Shown one piece after another: positions 8,853-17,428 of a stretch of DNA of 64,000 nt (position 1 is the first letter of the stretch; each line of letters starts with the position of its first letter). The stretch comes from Billgrantia tianxiuensis (GTDB lineage Bacteria; Pseudomonadota; Gammaproteobacteria; Pseudomonadales; Halomonadaceae): assembly GCF_009834345.1 (NCBI RefSeq), contig NZ_CP035042.1:2418001-2482000 (forward strand), in the 5' to 3' direction. Both the position numbers and the translations under genes were made by a program. Under the pieces are notes generated by a model, which was given only the letters and a program-made list of their open reading frames with translations, was not told the origin of the DNA and did no database searches.

Positions 8853-9689
8853 CTATGAGCGTTCGCGGGCGAGCTTGGGATTGAGGGCGTCGTCGAGCCC
8901 CTCGCCGACCAGGTTGAGCGCCAATACCGTGAGCAGGATCGCCACCCCGGGGAAGAAGCTCAACCACCAGGCCTGGCGGATCACCGTGCGTGCGGCACCG
9001 ATCATGTAACCCCACGACATCACGTTGGGGTCGCCCAGGCCCAGGAAGGAGAGGGCCGATTCCAGCAGGATCGCCGTCGCCACCATCAACGAGGCGAGCA
9101 CGATGATCGGCGATAGCGTATTGGGCAGGATCTGCTTGAGGATGATGGTGCGGTTGGTCTGGCCGACGAGGCGTGCGGCCTCCACGTACTCCCGATGCCG
9201 CAGCGACATGAATTCGGCACGTACCAGACGCGCTACCGGTGGCCAACTGACGATGGCGATCGCCAGCACGATGGAAACCACGCTCGGCTGCATGATCGCC
9301 ACCAGCACGATGGCCAGGGCGAAGTTGGGGATGGTCTGGAAGAATTCGGTGAAGCGCATCAGGGCGTCGTCGATCAACCCGCCGTAGTAGCCGGCCACGG
9401 CGCCCAGCGGCACGCCGATGAGAAGGGCCACCGTGGTCGAGATAAGGCCGATCAATAGTGAGACCCAGGCGCCGTGCATCAACCCGGCGGCTACGTCGCG
9501 ACCCATGGTATCGGTGCCCAGCCAGAAGCCTTCGACCTCCATCGGCGCGAGGAAGGGGCGCTGCACCATACGCCAGGGGGACTCGGGATAGAGCAGCGGC
9601 GCGAGAATCGCCATCAGCACGATGGCGAGCAGAATGACGAGTCCGATCAAGGCGCCGCGGTTCTGGGCAAATCGGGCGAAGAAGCTCAT
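8853..9689 (-). CDS. Peptide-type ABC transporter permease (DppC type)
   Basis: A 278-residue inner-membrane permease with a long N-terminal helix at about 12-35 and a C-terminal group of five segments. The EAA loop EYVEAARLVGQTNRTIILKQILPN identifies the binding-protein-dependent transport family, and the N-terminal half carries the DppC-specific region around WLGTDTMGRDV. Its start overlaps the preceding permease stop in an ATGA junction, so the two are translationally coupled; it pairs with that permease as a heterodimeric pore. Confidence 0.92.
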   Translation of the reverse strand: MSFFARFAQNRGALIGLVILLAIVLMAILAPLLYPESPWRMVQRPFLAPMEVEGFWLGTDTMGRDVAAGLMHGAWVSLLIGLISTTVALLIGVPLGAVAGYYGGLIDDALMRFTEFFQTIPNFALAIVLVAIMQPSVVSIVLAIAIVSWPPVARLVRAEFMSLRHREYVEAARLVGQTNRTIILKQILPNTLSPIIVLASLMVATAILLESALSFLGLGDPNVMSWGYMIGAARTVIRQAWWLSFFPGVAILLTVLALNLVGEGLDDALNPKLARERS

Positions 9690-10663
9690 GAGGCCTCCTT
9701 GATGCGCGGGTCCGCCAGGCGATAGACCAGATCGGTGATGATGTTGAACACGATCACCAGGGCGGCGGAGAAGAAGAAGATCCCCAGCAGCAGGTTGTAG
9801 TCGCGCTGTTGCAGCGCCTCGAACATGAGCCGGCCGATGCCGGGCCAGGCAAAGACCGTCTCGGTGAGGATGGCACCGCCGACCATCTGGCCCGCCTGCA
9901 AGCCGGCCAGGGTAATGATCGGCAGCAGGGCGTTTCTAAGAATGTGGCGACGCTGGATCACGCGGGGGCTTAGCCCCTTGGCGCGAGCGGTCTTGACGTA
10001 GTCCTGCTGGCTCGCCTCGAGCATCGAGGCGCGGGTCATGCGGGTATAGATGGCCATGAAGAACAGCGCCAGCGTGGTGGCCGGCAGGATCAGGTGCTTG
10101 GCCACGTCGAGTACCAGGGCGAAGCCGGTATGGCCGGCACCCACCGTGACCATGCCATAGGCCGGCAGCCAGCCGAGATAGACCGAGAACAACACCACGG
10201 CCATCAGTGCAACCCAGAACAGAGGGGTGGCGTAGAAGATCAGCGCCAGCGCCATGATCAGCGAACCCGAGGGCTTCTTGACCCGGGCCGCGGCCATAGA
10301 GCCGAGCACGATGCCCAGCGCCAGCGACAGGACGAAGGCGGTGCCGGTCAGCAGCAGGGTGGCCGGCAGTCGTGCCAGGATCAGGTCGAGGACCGGCATG
10401 CCCTGGCGATAGGACCAGCCGAAGTCGAGCGTGGCGATGCCCGAGACGTAGCGCCACAGCTGGACGTAGAGCGGCTGGTCGAGACCGAAGCGCTCGCGCA
10501 GCTGGCGCAGGAATTCCTGATCGGTGGCACCGGCTTCACCGGCCAGGATGGCGGCGGGGTCGCCTGGTGCCAGTTGGATCAGGACGAAATTGAAGATGAT
10601 GATCAGAAACAGTACGACGACGGCCTTGAGCAGCCGCATCACGATCAAGCGGGCATAGAGCAT
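9686..10663 (-). CDS. Peptide-type ABC transporter permease (DppB type)
   Basis: A 325-residue permease with about six membrane segments, the family N-terminus FVLIQLAPGDPA, and the coupling loop DYVKTARAKGLSPRVIQRRH. The ATG at 10663 is preferred to one at 10696 because CAGAGG sits eight bases upstream of it; the later ATG at 10639 is also possible. It is the second gene of the importer operon, separated from the binding-protein gene by 144 nt that include a strong hairpin, and it overlaps the next permease by 4 nt. Confidence 0.9.
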   Translation of the reverse strand: MLYARLIVMRLLKAVVVLFLIIIFNFVLIQLAPGDPAAILAGEAGATDQEFLRQLRERFGLDQPLYVQLWRYVSGIATLDFGWSYRQGMPVLDLILARLPATLLLTGTAFVLSLALGIVLGSMAAARVKKPSGSLIMALALIFYATPLFWVALMAVVLFSVYLGWLPAYGMVTVGAGHTGFALVLDVAKHLILPATTLALFFMAIYTRMTRASMLEASQQDYVKTARAKGLSPRVIQRRHILRNALLPIITLAGLQAGQMVGGAILTETVFAWPGIGRLMFEALQQRDYNLLLGIFFFSAALVIVFNIITDLVYRLADPRIKEAS

Positions 10664-10767
10664 GCAGCAAGCCTCTGGGTACTTGAGGGTACGCAAATGC
10701 CTGGGCGAGCGAATCGCTGCGTTACGCGGGGCTCGATCTCGCTCGGCGATTTGTTGTCGTGCAAAGC

Positions 10768-10791
10768 GGGGCGGCCAGCAGGGGCCGCCCC
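10768..10791 (-). terminator. GC-rich hairpin after the solute-binding-protein gene (attenuator or mRNA stabiliser)
   Basis: A perfect 9-bp stem GGGGCGGCC/GGCCGCCCC with a 6-nt loop lies 16 nt beyond the stop of the binding-protein gene, in minus-strand sense. The following sequence has only a short T run. A hairpin here would let the binding protein be made in excess over the membrane components. Confidence 0.5.
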
Positions 10792-10807
10792 CGTTACGCT
10801 AGAGCGA

Positions 10808-12364
10808 TCAGCGGTCGAGCCAAGCATCCCTGAACGCGTCGTTGATCCCGACACCGGAGGTGATCAGGTTCTGCACGTCGCAGCGATAGATGGTCGGGAA
10901 ACCGAGTTCCATCAGCCAGCCTACCGGCACGTCCTCGTGCAGGATCTCCTGAGCTTCGTGGTAGAACGCCTCGCGCTCCTCCTCCGGGTAGGCGGTTGCC
11001 GCCTGGTCGAACAGCTCGTCGATGCGCTCGTTCTCGTAGCCCTCCACGTTGTTCCACGGCGAACCCTTCTCGATGTTGTCCGAGCGGTAGGAGCGGGTGA
11101 TACCCAGCGCCGGGTCGCCATACTGGTAGAGGTAGGTGAAGGCCAGGTCGAAGTCCCAGTCGCCCAGACGCTGGTTCCAGCCGCCCACGTCGGTGGCCAC
11201 GGTACGCACGTTGACACCCACCTCGCGCAGGTTCTGTTGTACGGCCTCGGCCCAGCGATTCCAGGTCTCGCCGTAGGGCAGCGGCAGTAGGCGAACTTCC
11301 TCACCGTCGTAGCCCATTTCTTCGAGGAGTTCGCGGGCGCGATCCGGGTCGTGATCGTAGGGGTCGAGGCCGTCATGGCGGAACTTGGCGTTGGAGCCGA
11401 AGGCGGAGAGCGGAACTTGGCCGAGCCCGTTCCACAGCACGTCACGGGCGAATTCACGATCCATGGCGTACATCACCGCTTGACGGAAGCGCTTGTCGGC
11501 GGTGGAACCTTCGCGGTTGTTCATCCAAAGCATGGCGAAGGGGCTGAAGTACTCATTGCCCTCGTCGGTGATACAGGCATTCTCCATGGCGGAGAGGCGC
11601 GGAATGTCGAAGTTTTCCACGGTGCCGTTGGGTAGTACGTCGACGGTACCGTTCTCGAAGGCTACCGCCCGGGAAGCGCCGTCGGGAATGACGTGCCAAT
11701 TCACACCATCGAGATAGGGCAAGCCTTCCTCGTAGTAGTCGTCGTTGCGTACCAGTTGGATCACGGTGCCGCGATCCCAGTTGTCGAACTTGAACGGGCC
11801 GGTGCCGATGGGGTGGTTGTTGGCCTCGTTGTCGCGGAAGTCGGTGCCTTCGTAGATGTGCTTGGGCACCATGGTGAAGGTGCCAGCCTCGAACGAGATC
11901 AGGAACGGCCCGAACGGCTCGGCCAGGGTGAAGACCACGGTGTGATCATCGGTGGCCTCGATGCTTTCGACGTGCTGCAGCACGGCACGGGCACTGGGAT
12001 TGAGTTCGCGGTGGAAGACGTCGGCCGAGAACACCACGTCTTCGGCGGTGAAGGGCTCACCGTCGTGCCATAGTACTCCTTCGCGCAGGTGGAAGGTCCA
12101 GGTCAGGCCGTCGTCGCTGGCTTCCCACGACTCGGCCAGCTGTGGAATCGGCTCCAGATCGTTGGTGTAGCGCAGCAGGCCCTCATAGATGCTGCCGGCG
12201 ACCTTGCGGGTGGGGTCGTTCTGTACCATGCCCAATACCAGGCCGGGGGGCTCGGGCTGGATGATGGTGTCGATGACACCGCCGCGTTTGGGCTCGTCGG
12301 CGATGGCAAAAGCGGAAGTGAAGGCCAGAGTCGCGACGGCCAAGGCTAAGGGCGTCTTTCTCAT
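10808..12364 (-). CDS. Periplasmic solute-binding protein, SBP_bac_5 (peptide/opine) family
   Basis: A 518-residue extracytoplasmic binding protein with a signal peptide (cleavage likely after AFAIA, about residue 22) and the SBP family 5 fold: IYEGLLRYTNDLEPIPQLAESW near the N-terminus and a central FRQAVMYAMDRE segment. It delivers substrate to the DppB/DppC-like permeases encoded next. It is the promoter-proximal gene of the operon and is divergent from a GntR regulator; palindromic operator candidates lie between them. The exact ligand cannot be read from the sequence, but the downstream hydroxyacid dehydrogenase and aminotransferase suggest a hydroxy- or amino-acid-derived compound. Confidence 0.92.
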   Translation of the reverse strand: MRKTPLALAVATLAFTSAFAIADEPKRGGVIDTIIQPEPPGLVLGMVQNDPTRKVAGSIYEGLLRYTNDLEPIPQLAESWEASDDGLTWTFHLREGVLWHDGEPFTAEDVVFSADVFHRELNPSARAVLQHVESIEATDDHTVVFTLAEPFGPFLISFEAGTFTMVPKHIYEGTDFRDNEANNHPIGTGPFKFDNWDRGTVIQLVRNDDYYEEGLPYLDGVNWHVIPDGASRAVAFENGTVDVLPNGTVENFDIPRLSAMENACITDEGNEYFSPFAMLWMNNREGSTADKRFRQAVMYAMDREFARDVLWNGLGQVPLSAFGSNAKFRHDGLDPYDHDPDRARELLEEMGYDGEEVRLLPLPYGETWNRWAEAVQQNLREVGVNVRTVATDVGGWNQRLGDWDFDLAFTYLYQYGDPALGITRSYRSDNIEKGSPWNNVEGYENERIDELFDQAATAYPEEEREAFYHEAQEILHEDVPVGWLMELGFPTIYRCDVQNLITSGVGINDAFRDAWLDR

Positions 12365-12454
12365 TATCGGGTTCCTTCTTGTTGTCTCGGCGATTTGTTC
12401 TTGAATGGATAGTTGCCGTCTATCAGCAATATGACCTTAGCAGTGCGATACTAA

Positions 12455-12483
12455 ACTGTCGACAGTCGTCAATCGACGGTCGA
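12455..12483. promoter_or_regulatory. Candidate GntR operators (two palindromes)
   Basis: A perfect 12-bp palindrome ACTGTCGACAGT at 12455-12466 and TCGACgGTCGA at 12473-12483 share the GTCGA half-site and lie between the divergent binding-protein and GntR genes. FadR/FCD-type GntR proteins bind short palindromes in such positions; binding here is inferred. Confidence 0.5.
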
Positions 12484-12538
12484 CATAACTGGTCTTGCGT
12501 CATACTCTAGCGGTGTCAACCTGCAAGAGCCCCGAAGA

Positions 12539-13222
12539 ATGACAGCTTCCAATGCTTTCGGTAGCGGCATGGTCATCCAGCAGCGCAATCTGGTGGAGCA
12601 GGTCGCCGACTTCCTCACCCAGGCCATCATCAGCCAGCACTACGCGCCCGGTGAGCGACTGTCGGAAGTGCAGCTGGCCCGCGACCTGGGCGTCAGCCGT
12701 GCGCCGGTCCGCGAAGCGGCCCGGCTGCTCGAAAGCCGCGGTCTGCTGGTGTCGCAACCGCGACGGGGTTTCTTCGTGCGGGCCCTGGATGCCGCGGAGC
12801 TCAATGATGTGTTCGACCTGCGCCTGTGCCTGGAGCGCCATGCGCTAGCCCGGCTGGTCGAGAACTACGACGCCGAGAAGGAGCAAGCCCTGCGCCGACA
12901 GGTCGAGTTGATGTGCGAGGTGGCGCTCAACGACAGCGACAGCCGCAAGATCGAAGAGGATCTCGTTTTCCATCGCATGCTGATTGCCTTCGCCGGCAAC
13001 CGGCGCCTGCTCAAGGCGTTCGACGACATCACCCACGAACTGCGGCTGTGCATGGCGCTGATCGGCAAGACCCATGCCGATCCCGACAGCATTGCCACGT
13101 GCCACTGGGCGCTGCTCGATGCGCTGGCCAGCGGCGATCGAGAGCAGTGTCGCGAGGCCGTCGACTACCACATCGGTGTGGCACGGGACTACGTGGTGCA
13201 GGGCATCGGCGAGGCGTCATGA
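12539..13222 (+). CDS. GntR-family transcriptional regulator (FCD domain)
   Basis: A 227-residue regulator. The N-terminal winged helix (about 15-80) has the typical LSEVQLARDLGVSRAPVREAARLLESRGLL, and the all-helical FCD effector domain (about 90-220) retains the metal-ligand pattern in EEDLVFHRMLI and the later histidines. FCD proteins usually sense small carboxylates or amino acids. It is divergent from the importer operon with palindromic half-sites between them, so it most likely controls that operon and itself. It converges on the HMG-CoA lyase gene with a 13-nt gap. Confidence 0.9.
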   Translation: MTASNAFGSGMVIQQRNLVEQVADFLTQAIISQHYAPGERLSEVQLARDLGVSRAPVREAARLLESRGLLVSQPRRGFFVRALDAAELNDVFDLRLCLERHALARLVENYDAEKEQALRRQVELMCEVALNDSDSRKIEEDLVFHRMLIAFAGNRRLLKAFDDITHELRLCMALIGKTHADPDSIATCHWALLDALASGDREQCREAVDYHIGVARDYVVQGIGEAS

Positions 13223-13235
13223 CGCCCGCCCAAGC

Positions 13236-14150
13236 CTACCGTGCAGGCATGGGATAGCGGCGATCCGCCTTGCCGGCCTTGACCACCTGGCCTGGCGTGG
13301 CGTGACCCACCAGCTCGGGCAGGCCTGCCGATACTGCGAGCAGGGCATCCAGGTCCACACCGGTTGCCACCCCCATCTGCTCGAACATGTGCACCAGATC
13401 TTCGGTACAGACGTTGCCGGTGGCGCCGGGCGCATAGGGGCAACCGCCCAGGCCGCCCAGCGAGGCATCGAAACGCACGATGCCGGTTTGCCAGGCGGCA
13501 AGCGCATTGGCCAGTCCCATGCCGCGCGTATTGTGGAAGTGCAGGGTGAAGGGCGCTTCCGGCCAGCGTTCCAGCACCGCTTCGCACAGCCTGCCGACCT
13601 GGGCGGGGTTGGCCATCCCGGTGGTGTCGCACAGGGTGATTCCTTCCACACCCAGTTCGAGCAGGCGCTCTACCAGGCCCAGCACTCGTGTTTCCGGGAC
13701 TTCGCCTTCGAATGGACAGCCGAAGCTGGTCGACAGCGAGGCGTTGACGAAGACGCCGCTGCCCCGGGTGGCGGCGAGGATTTCGGCGAAGCGCTCGAGC
13801 GACTGTTCGGGGGTCATGCGCAGATTGGCCAGGCCGTGGGAGTCGCTGGCCGACATCACCAGGTTGATCTCGTCGACGCCGCAGGCCAACGCCCGTTCGC
13901 AGCCGCGCAGGTTGGGCACCAGCACGGTAATGCCCACGCCCGGCCGCCGCTTTATGCCGCGCACCACCTCTTCGGCGTCACGCAGGTTGGGAATCGCCTT
14001 GGGCGAGGTGAAGGAGGTCGCCTCGATGCGCGCCAGCCCGGTGGCCGAGAGGGCGTCGATCAGGCGAATCTTCGCTTCGGTGGGCACGAATTCGGCCTCG
14101 ATCTGCAGTCCATCTCGGGGCGCCACTTCATTGATTTGCAGCGTTGTCAT
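13236..14150 (-). CDS. mvaB: Hydroxymethylglutaryl-CoA lyase family enzyme
   Basis: A 304-residue HMGL-type TIM barrel that cleaves HMG-CoA (or a related acyl-CoA) to acetyl-CoA plus a ketone. Family hallmarks: EVAPRDGLQ at the N-terminus (catalytic Arg-Asp), the divalent-metal histidines in LHFHNTRGMG, and the active-site cysteine loop GGLGGCPYAPGATGN. The gene is 30 nt downstream of a CaiB-type CoA-transferase gene on the same strand, implying the acid is first activated as a CoA ester and then cleaved. Leucine/isovalerate breakdown is the usual setting, but the other genes of that pathway are absent here; a homologous citramalyl-CoA-type reaction is also possible. Confidence 0.9.
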   Translation of the reverse strand: MTTLQINEVAPRDGLQIEAEFVPTEAKIRLIDALSATGLARIEATSFTSPKAIPNLRDAEEVVRGIKRRPGVGITVLVPNLRGCERALACGVDEINLVMSASDSHGLANLRMTPEQSLERFAEILAATRGSGVFVNASLSTSFGCPFEGEVPETRVLGLVERLLELGVEGITLCDTTGMANPAQVGRLCEAVLERWPEAPFTLHFHNTRGMGLANALAAWQTGIVRFDASLGGLGGCPYAPGATGNVCTEDLVHMFEQMGVATGVDLDALLAVSAGLPELVGHATPGQVVKAGKADRRYPMPAR

Positions 14151-14180
14151 GCAGCTCTCCTGGCGGCTGTCCGGTCTCGA

Positions 14181-15384
14181 TCAGATGATGCCGGCCTGAC
14201 GCAGTTTCTCCCGTGTGTCGGCGTCGATGCCCAGTTCGTCGAGCACCTCGTCGGTGTGCTGGCCCAGTTCCGGGCCGCCATCGCCGAGCCGTCCGGGAGT
14301 GGCGCTCAGCTTGGGCAGCACGCCCGGCACCTTGAGCGGCTTGCCGTTGGGGCGGGTGATGCTCTGGATCATTTCGCGCGCGATATAGTGAGGATCGCGG
14401 GCGATGTCGGCGGCGGTATAGGGGTAGCCGGCCGGTACCCGGGCGGCATCGAGCTGGGCGAGGATGTCGTCGCGTTCGCGCTCGAGGGTCCAGGCTTCGA
14501 TGGCGGTATCGATGCGCTCTGCCTGCCGGGCGCGGCCGTCGTTGTGGGCCAGCTCAGGATCGTCCCAAGGTCCGGGCGCCCGATCACCTGCATCAGGCGC
14601 TTGAAGATGCTGTCGCCGTTGCCGGCGATCAGTACGTAGTCGCCGCTACGCGTGCGGTAGGCGTTCGAAGGCGTGATGCCGGGCAGCGCGCTGCCGCTGG
14701 GCTGGCGAATCTCGCCGCTGGCGTCGTACTCCGGCAGCAGGCTTTCCATCATGGCGAAGACCGACTCGTAGAGCGCGATGTCGACCACCTGGCCCTGGCC
14801 GCTGCGGGTGCGCTCCTGCAGGGCCAGCAGGGTGCCGATGACAGCGTAGAGCGCCGACAGCGAGTCGCCGATGCTGACCCCGACCCGCACCGAGGGCTGA
14901 TCCGGATGACCGGTCAGGTAGCGTAGGCCGCCCATGGCCTCGCCGATCACGCCGAAGCCCGGCTTGTCGCGGTAGGGGCCGGTCTGGCCGTAGCCCGAGA
15001 CACGCACCATGATCAACCCGGGTTGATGGCGCTGAGCGCGTCCCAGCCGAGCCCCCAGCCCTCCAGGGTGCCGGGGCGGAAGTTCTCGACCAGCACGTCC
15101 GCTTCGGCAACCAGACGACGCACCAGATCCTGCCCCTCCTGGCTGCGCAGGTCGAGAGAGACCGAACGCTTGTTGCGGGTCTGGACGTGCCACCACAGCG
15201 AGGTGCCGTCCTCGATCATTCGCCAACGACGAAGAGGATCGCCGGTACCGGGAGGTTCGACCTTGATCACGTCGGCGCCGAATTCGCCGAGTAGCTTGGT
15301 GGCGAAGGGGCCGGCGATCAGCTGGCCCAGCTCGAGTACCTTCAAGCCATCCAGCGGCAGGCGCCGGTCTTCCGATAATGCCAT
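14181..15384 (-). CDS. CaiB/BaiF family class III CoA-transferase (two apparent frameshifts)
   Basis: A 401-residue class III CoA-transferase when two bases are restored. The N-terminal segment reads LDGLKVLELGQLIAGPFATKLLGEFGADVIKVEPPGTGDPLR, with the catalytic aspartate expected in the NFRPGTLEGWGL region. The frame breaks at CCCGGG 15017-15022 and again at CCC 14564-14566; both are single-base losses and the three pieces join into a normal family member. The ATG at 15384 follows AAGGAG. The mammalian relative SUGCT moves CoA between succinate and glutarate or HMG, and the next gene is an HMG-CoA lyase, so activation of HMG is a reasonable guess. A divergent LysR gene probably regulates the pair. 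Confidence 0.85.
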
Positions 15385-15464
15385 GGCAGCGACTCCTTGT
15401 GCGGAATGGGGTCAGGATGCGTGAGAACACCGGGCACAACAATTAAGGAAAGGGGAAGTCTGGA

Positions 15465-15479
15465 TTCGTTTATGACGAA
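15465..15479. promoter_or_regulatory. LysR-type operator candidate
   Basis: TTCGTttatgACGAA is a perfect 5+5 inverted repeat with a 5-nt centre and fits the T-N11-A LysR box. It lies between the CoA-transferase and LysR genes. Confidence 0.45.
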
Positions 15480-15525
15480 GCCTTGGCGTAACATGGGCGC
15501 TTTCACCACTCACGGGGATGCTGCC

Positions 15526-16446
15526 GTGCGTCGATTCGACTTCGTCACCCTCAAGCTGTTCGTCTCGATCGCCGACGAGGGGCGTTTGACCGCTGCCGCC
15601 GAACGCGAGCACATGGCGCTGGCGGCCGTCAGCAAGCGCATCAGCGATCTCGAGTCGCTGGTGGGAACGGCGCTGCTCTATCGACGTCCCCGCGGCGTCG
15701 AGCTGACGCCTGCCGGGCATGCCTTCCTGCATCATGCGCGACGCATCCTCGAGAACATCGAGCGGCTCTCCGCCGAACTCAGCGAGTATGGCGAGGGCGT
15801 TCGCGGCCATGTGCGCATCCACTCCAATACCTCGGCGATCATCGCCTTCCTGCCGCAGGACCTGAGCGCCTTCTCCCGCCAGTTCCCCCAGATCAAGATC
15901 GATCTCCAGGAACGGGTCAGTTCCGAAGTGATCGCCGCGGTGCGCGACGGCCTGACCGACGTGGGGATTTTCGCTGGACACGTGCCCTGCGATTGTCTGC
16001 AGATCCTGCCTTATCGCAGTGACCGGCTGGTACTGATGACGCCACATGACCATCCCCTGGCCGGGCGCGAGTCGCTGCAGCTGCTTGAAGCCACCCAATA
16101 CGATTTCGTCGGCCTGCAGCAGGATGCCTCGCTGCAGACACTGCTGCACGAACAGGCAAGTCAGGCGGGCAAGACCCTGCGCATGCGCATCCAGGTACGC
16201 AGCTTCGATGCCATCTGCCGCATGATCCATCACGGCATGGGCGTCGGCGTATTGCCCGAAAAGACCATCTATCGCGATTTGCGCGACCTCAAGCTGCGCA
16301 GCATCCCGCTGAGCGATCCCTGGGCCCGGCGCGAGCTGGTGATCGGCATACGCCAGTACGAAGGGTTGCCGGTGATCGCGCGGCACCTGGTTGATCATCT
16401 GGTCGGCCGCGAGGCGTCACCCATTGCGCAGGATGGTGAACGGTGA
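15526..16446 (+). CDS. LysR-family transcriptional regulator
   Basis: A 306-residue LysR protein with the N-terminal winged helix (FDFVTLKLFVSIADEGRLTAAAERE, then AVSKRISDLESLVGTALL) and a C-terminal type 2 periplasmic-binding fold. The GTG at 15526 is preferred because it puts the helix-turn-helix at the usual distance from the N-terminus and has GGGGAT upstream; an ATG at 15493 would add 11 residues. It is divergent from the CoA-transferase/HMG-CoA lyase pair with a T-N11-A palindrome between them. Its last 30 nt overlap the end of the convergent SDR gene. Confidence 0.87.
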   Translation: MRRFDFVTLKLFVSIADEGRLTAAAEREHMALAAVSKRISDLESLVGTALLYRRPRGVELTPAGHAFLHHARRILENIERLSAELSEYGEGVRGHVRIHSNTSAIIAFLPQDLSAFSRQFPQIKIDLQERVSSEVIAAVRDGLTDVGIFAGHVPCDCLQILPYRSDRLVLMTPHDHPLAGRESLQLLEATQYDFVGLQQDASLQTLLHEQASQAGKTLRMRIQVRSFDAICRMIHHGMGVGVLPEKTIYRDLRDLKLRSIPLSDPWARRELVIGIRQYEGLPVIARHLVDHLVGREASPIAQDGER

Positions 16447-17187
16447 CCACTGCTGGCACAACGGAGTGACTTCGAGCCGGGTGATGTTGACGTGGGGCGG
16501 CAGTTCGGCGATATGCAACGCCTGTACGGCCACGTCAATGGGCTGCAGCGCTCGGGTGCCGGCGTAGTAGCGTTCGGCGAAGTCCCGGTCGCCCTTCATA
16601 CGGACCTCGGTGAATTCGCTCACGGTCATGCCCGGGGCAAGGTCGGTAACTCGTACGCCTGAGCCGCTCACATCGCAGCGCAGGTTGTAGCTGAACTGTT
16701 CGACGAAGGCCTTCGAGGCGCCGTAGACATGGCCGCCAGGGTAGGGCGTGTGGCCGGCGATGGAGCCGATATTGATGATGGTGGCGCCCTCGCCATGGGC
16801 GATCAGCCTTGGCAACAGCAGTCTCGTGACCGTGACCAAGCCCTTGATGTTGGTGTCGATCATGGCGTGCCAGTCGTCGAGATCGGCATCCTGGGAAGGT
16901 CCCTTGCCGAGCGCCAGGCCGGCATTGTTGAGCAGTAGTCTGATGTCGTCGAAGGGGGCGGGCAGCGAGTCGACGACGCGCTCGATGGCCTGACGGTCGG
17001 TGACGTCAAGGGCGGCGACATGGATCGGGACCGAATTGCCGAGGCGCTGGCGCAGTGCTTCCAGGCGCTCCTGGCGGCGGCCGGTGAGCACCAGCCCCCA
17101 GCCGGCCGAGGCGAAGGTCTCGGCACAGGCCTGGCCAATGCCCGAGGTAGCACCGGTGATGAAAGCGATGGGTGCGGTTTCGTGCAT
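16417..17187 (-). CDS. SDR-family NADP-dependent oxidoreductase, YdfG-like
   Basis: A 256-residue classical short-chain dehydrogenase. It has the cofactor glycine motif GATSGIG near residue 12, the NNAGLALG motif, and the catalytic YGASK. Overall pattern (GRRQERLEALRQRLG, DWHAMIDTNIKGLV, ALQPIDVAVQALHIAELPPHVNI) matches YdfG, the NADP-dependent 3-hydroxy acid dehydrogenase/malonic semialdehyde reductase. It overlaps the convergent LysR gene by 30 nt at the 3' ends and is divergent from a TRAP transporter operon; a 10-bp palindrome sits in its leader. Confidence 0.9.
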   Translation of the reverse strand: MHETAPIAFITGATSGIGQACAETFASAGWGLVLTGRRQERLEALRQRLGNSVPIHVAALDVTDRQAIERVVDSLPAPFDDIRLLLNNAGLALGKGPSQDADLDDWHAMIDTNIKGLVTVTRLLLPRLIAHGEGATIINIGSIAGHTPYPGGHVYGASKAFVEQFSYNLRCDVSGSGVRVTDLAPGMTVSEFTEVRMKGDRDFAERYYAGTRALQPIDVAVQALHIAELPPHVNITRLEVTPLCQQWSPFTILRNG

Positions 17188-17204
17188 GATGAACCCTCAT
17201 GAAG

Positions 17205-17214
17205 TGAAGCTTCA
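17205..17214. promoter_or_regulatory. Short palindrome in the SDR leader
   Basis: TGAAGCTTCA is a perfect 10-bp palindrome about 20 nt upstream of the SDR start. It could be an operator, but a palindrome this short can occur by chance. The rest of the 241-nt SDR/TRAP gap shows no other clear signal. Confidence 0.25.
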
Positions 17215-17428
17215 TTGACGGACGCTCGTCTTTCTCAAGATATTAGCCATTAGTCGCAGCGTTGTGTTCATGCGACTGAAGAATGCCTTGCCTGATGGGC
17301 TTCAGAGCCATCGTCAATGGCGAAGGCAGCCTTCATCAAAATCGATTTGAGCGTAGCGGGTGCATGTTTCAAGATCACAGCACGCCATCACGACAATCAA
17401 CATAACGATAACGATCAGGAGAGCACCC

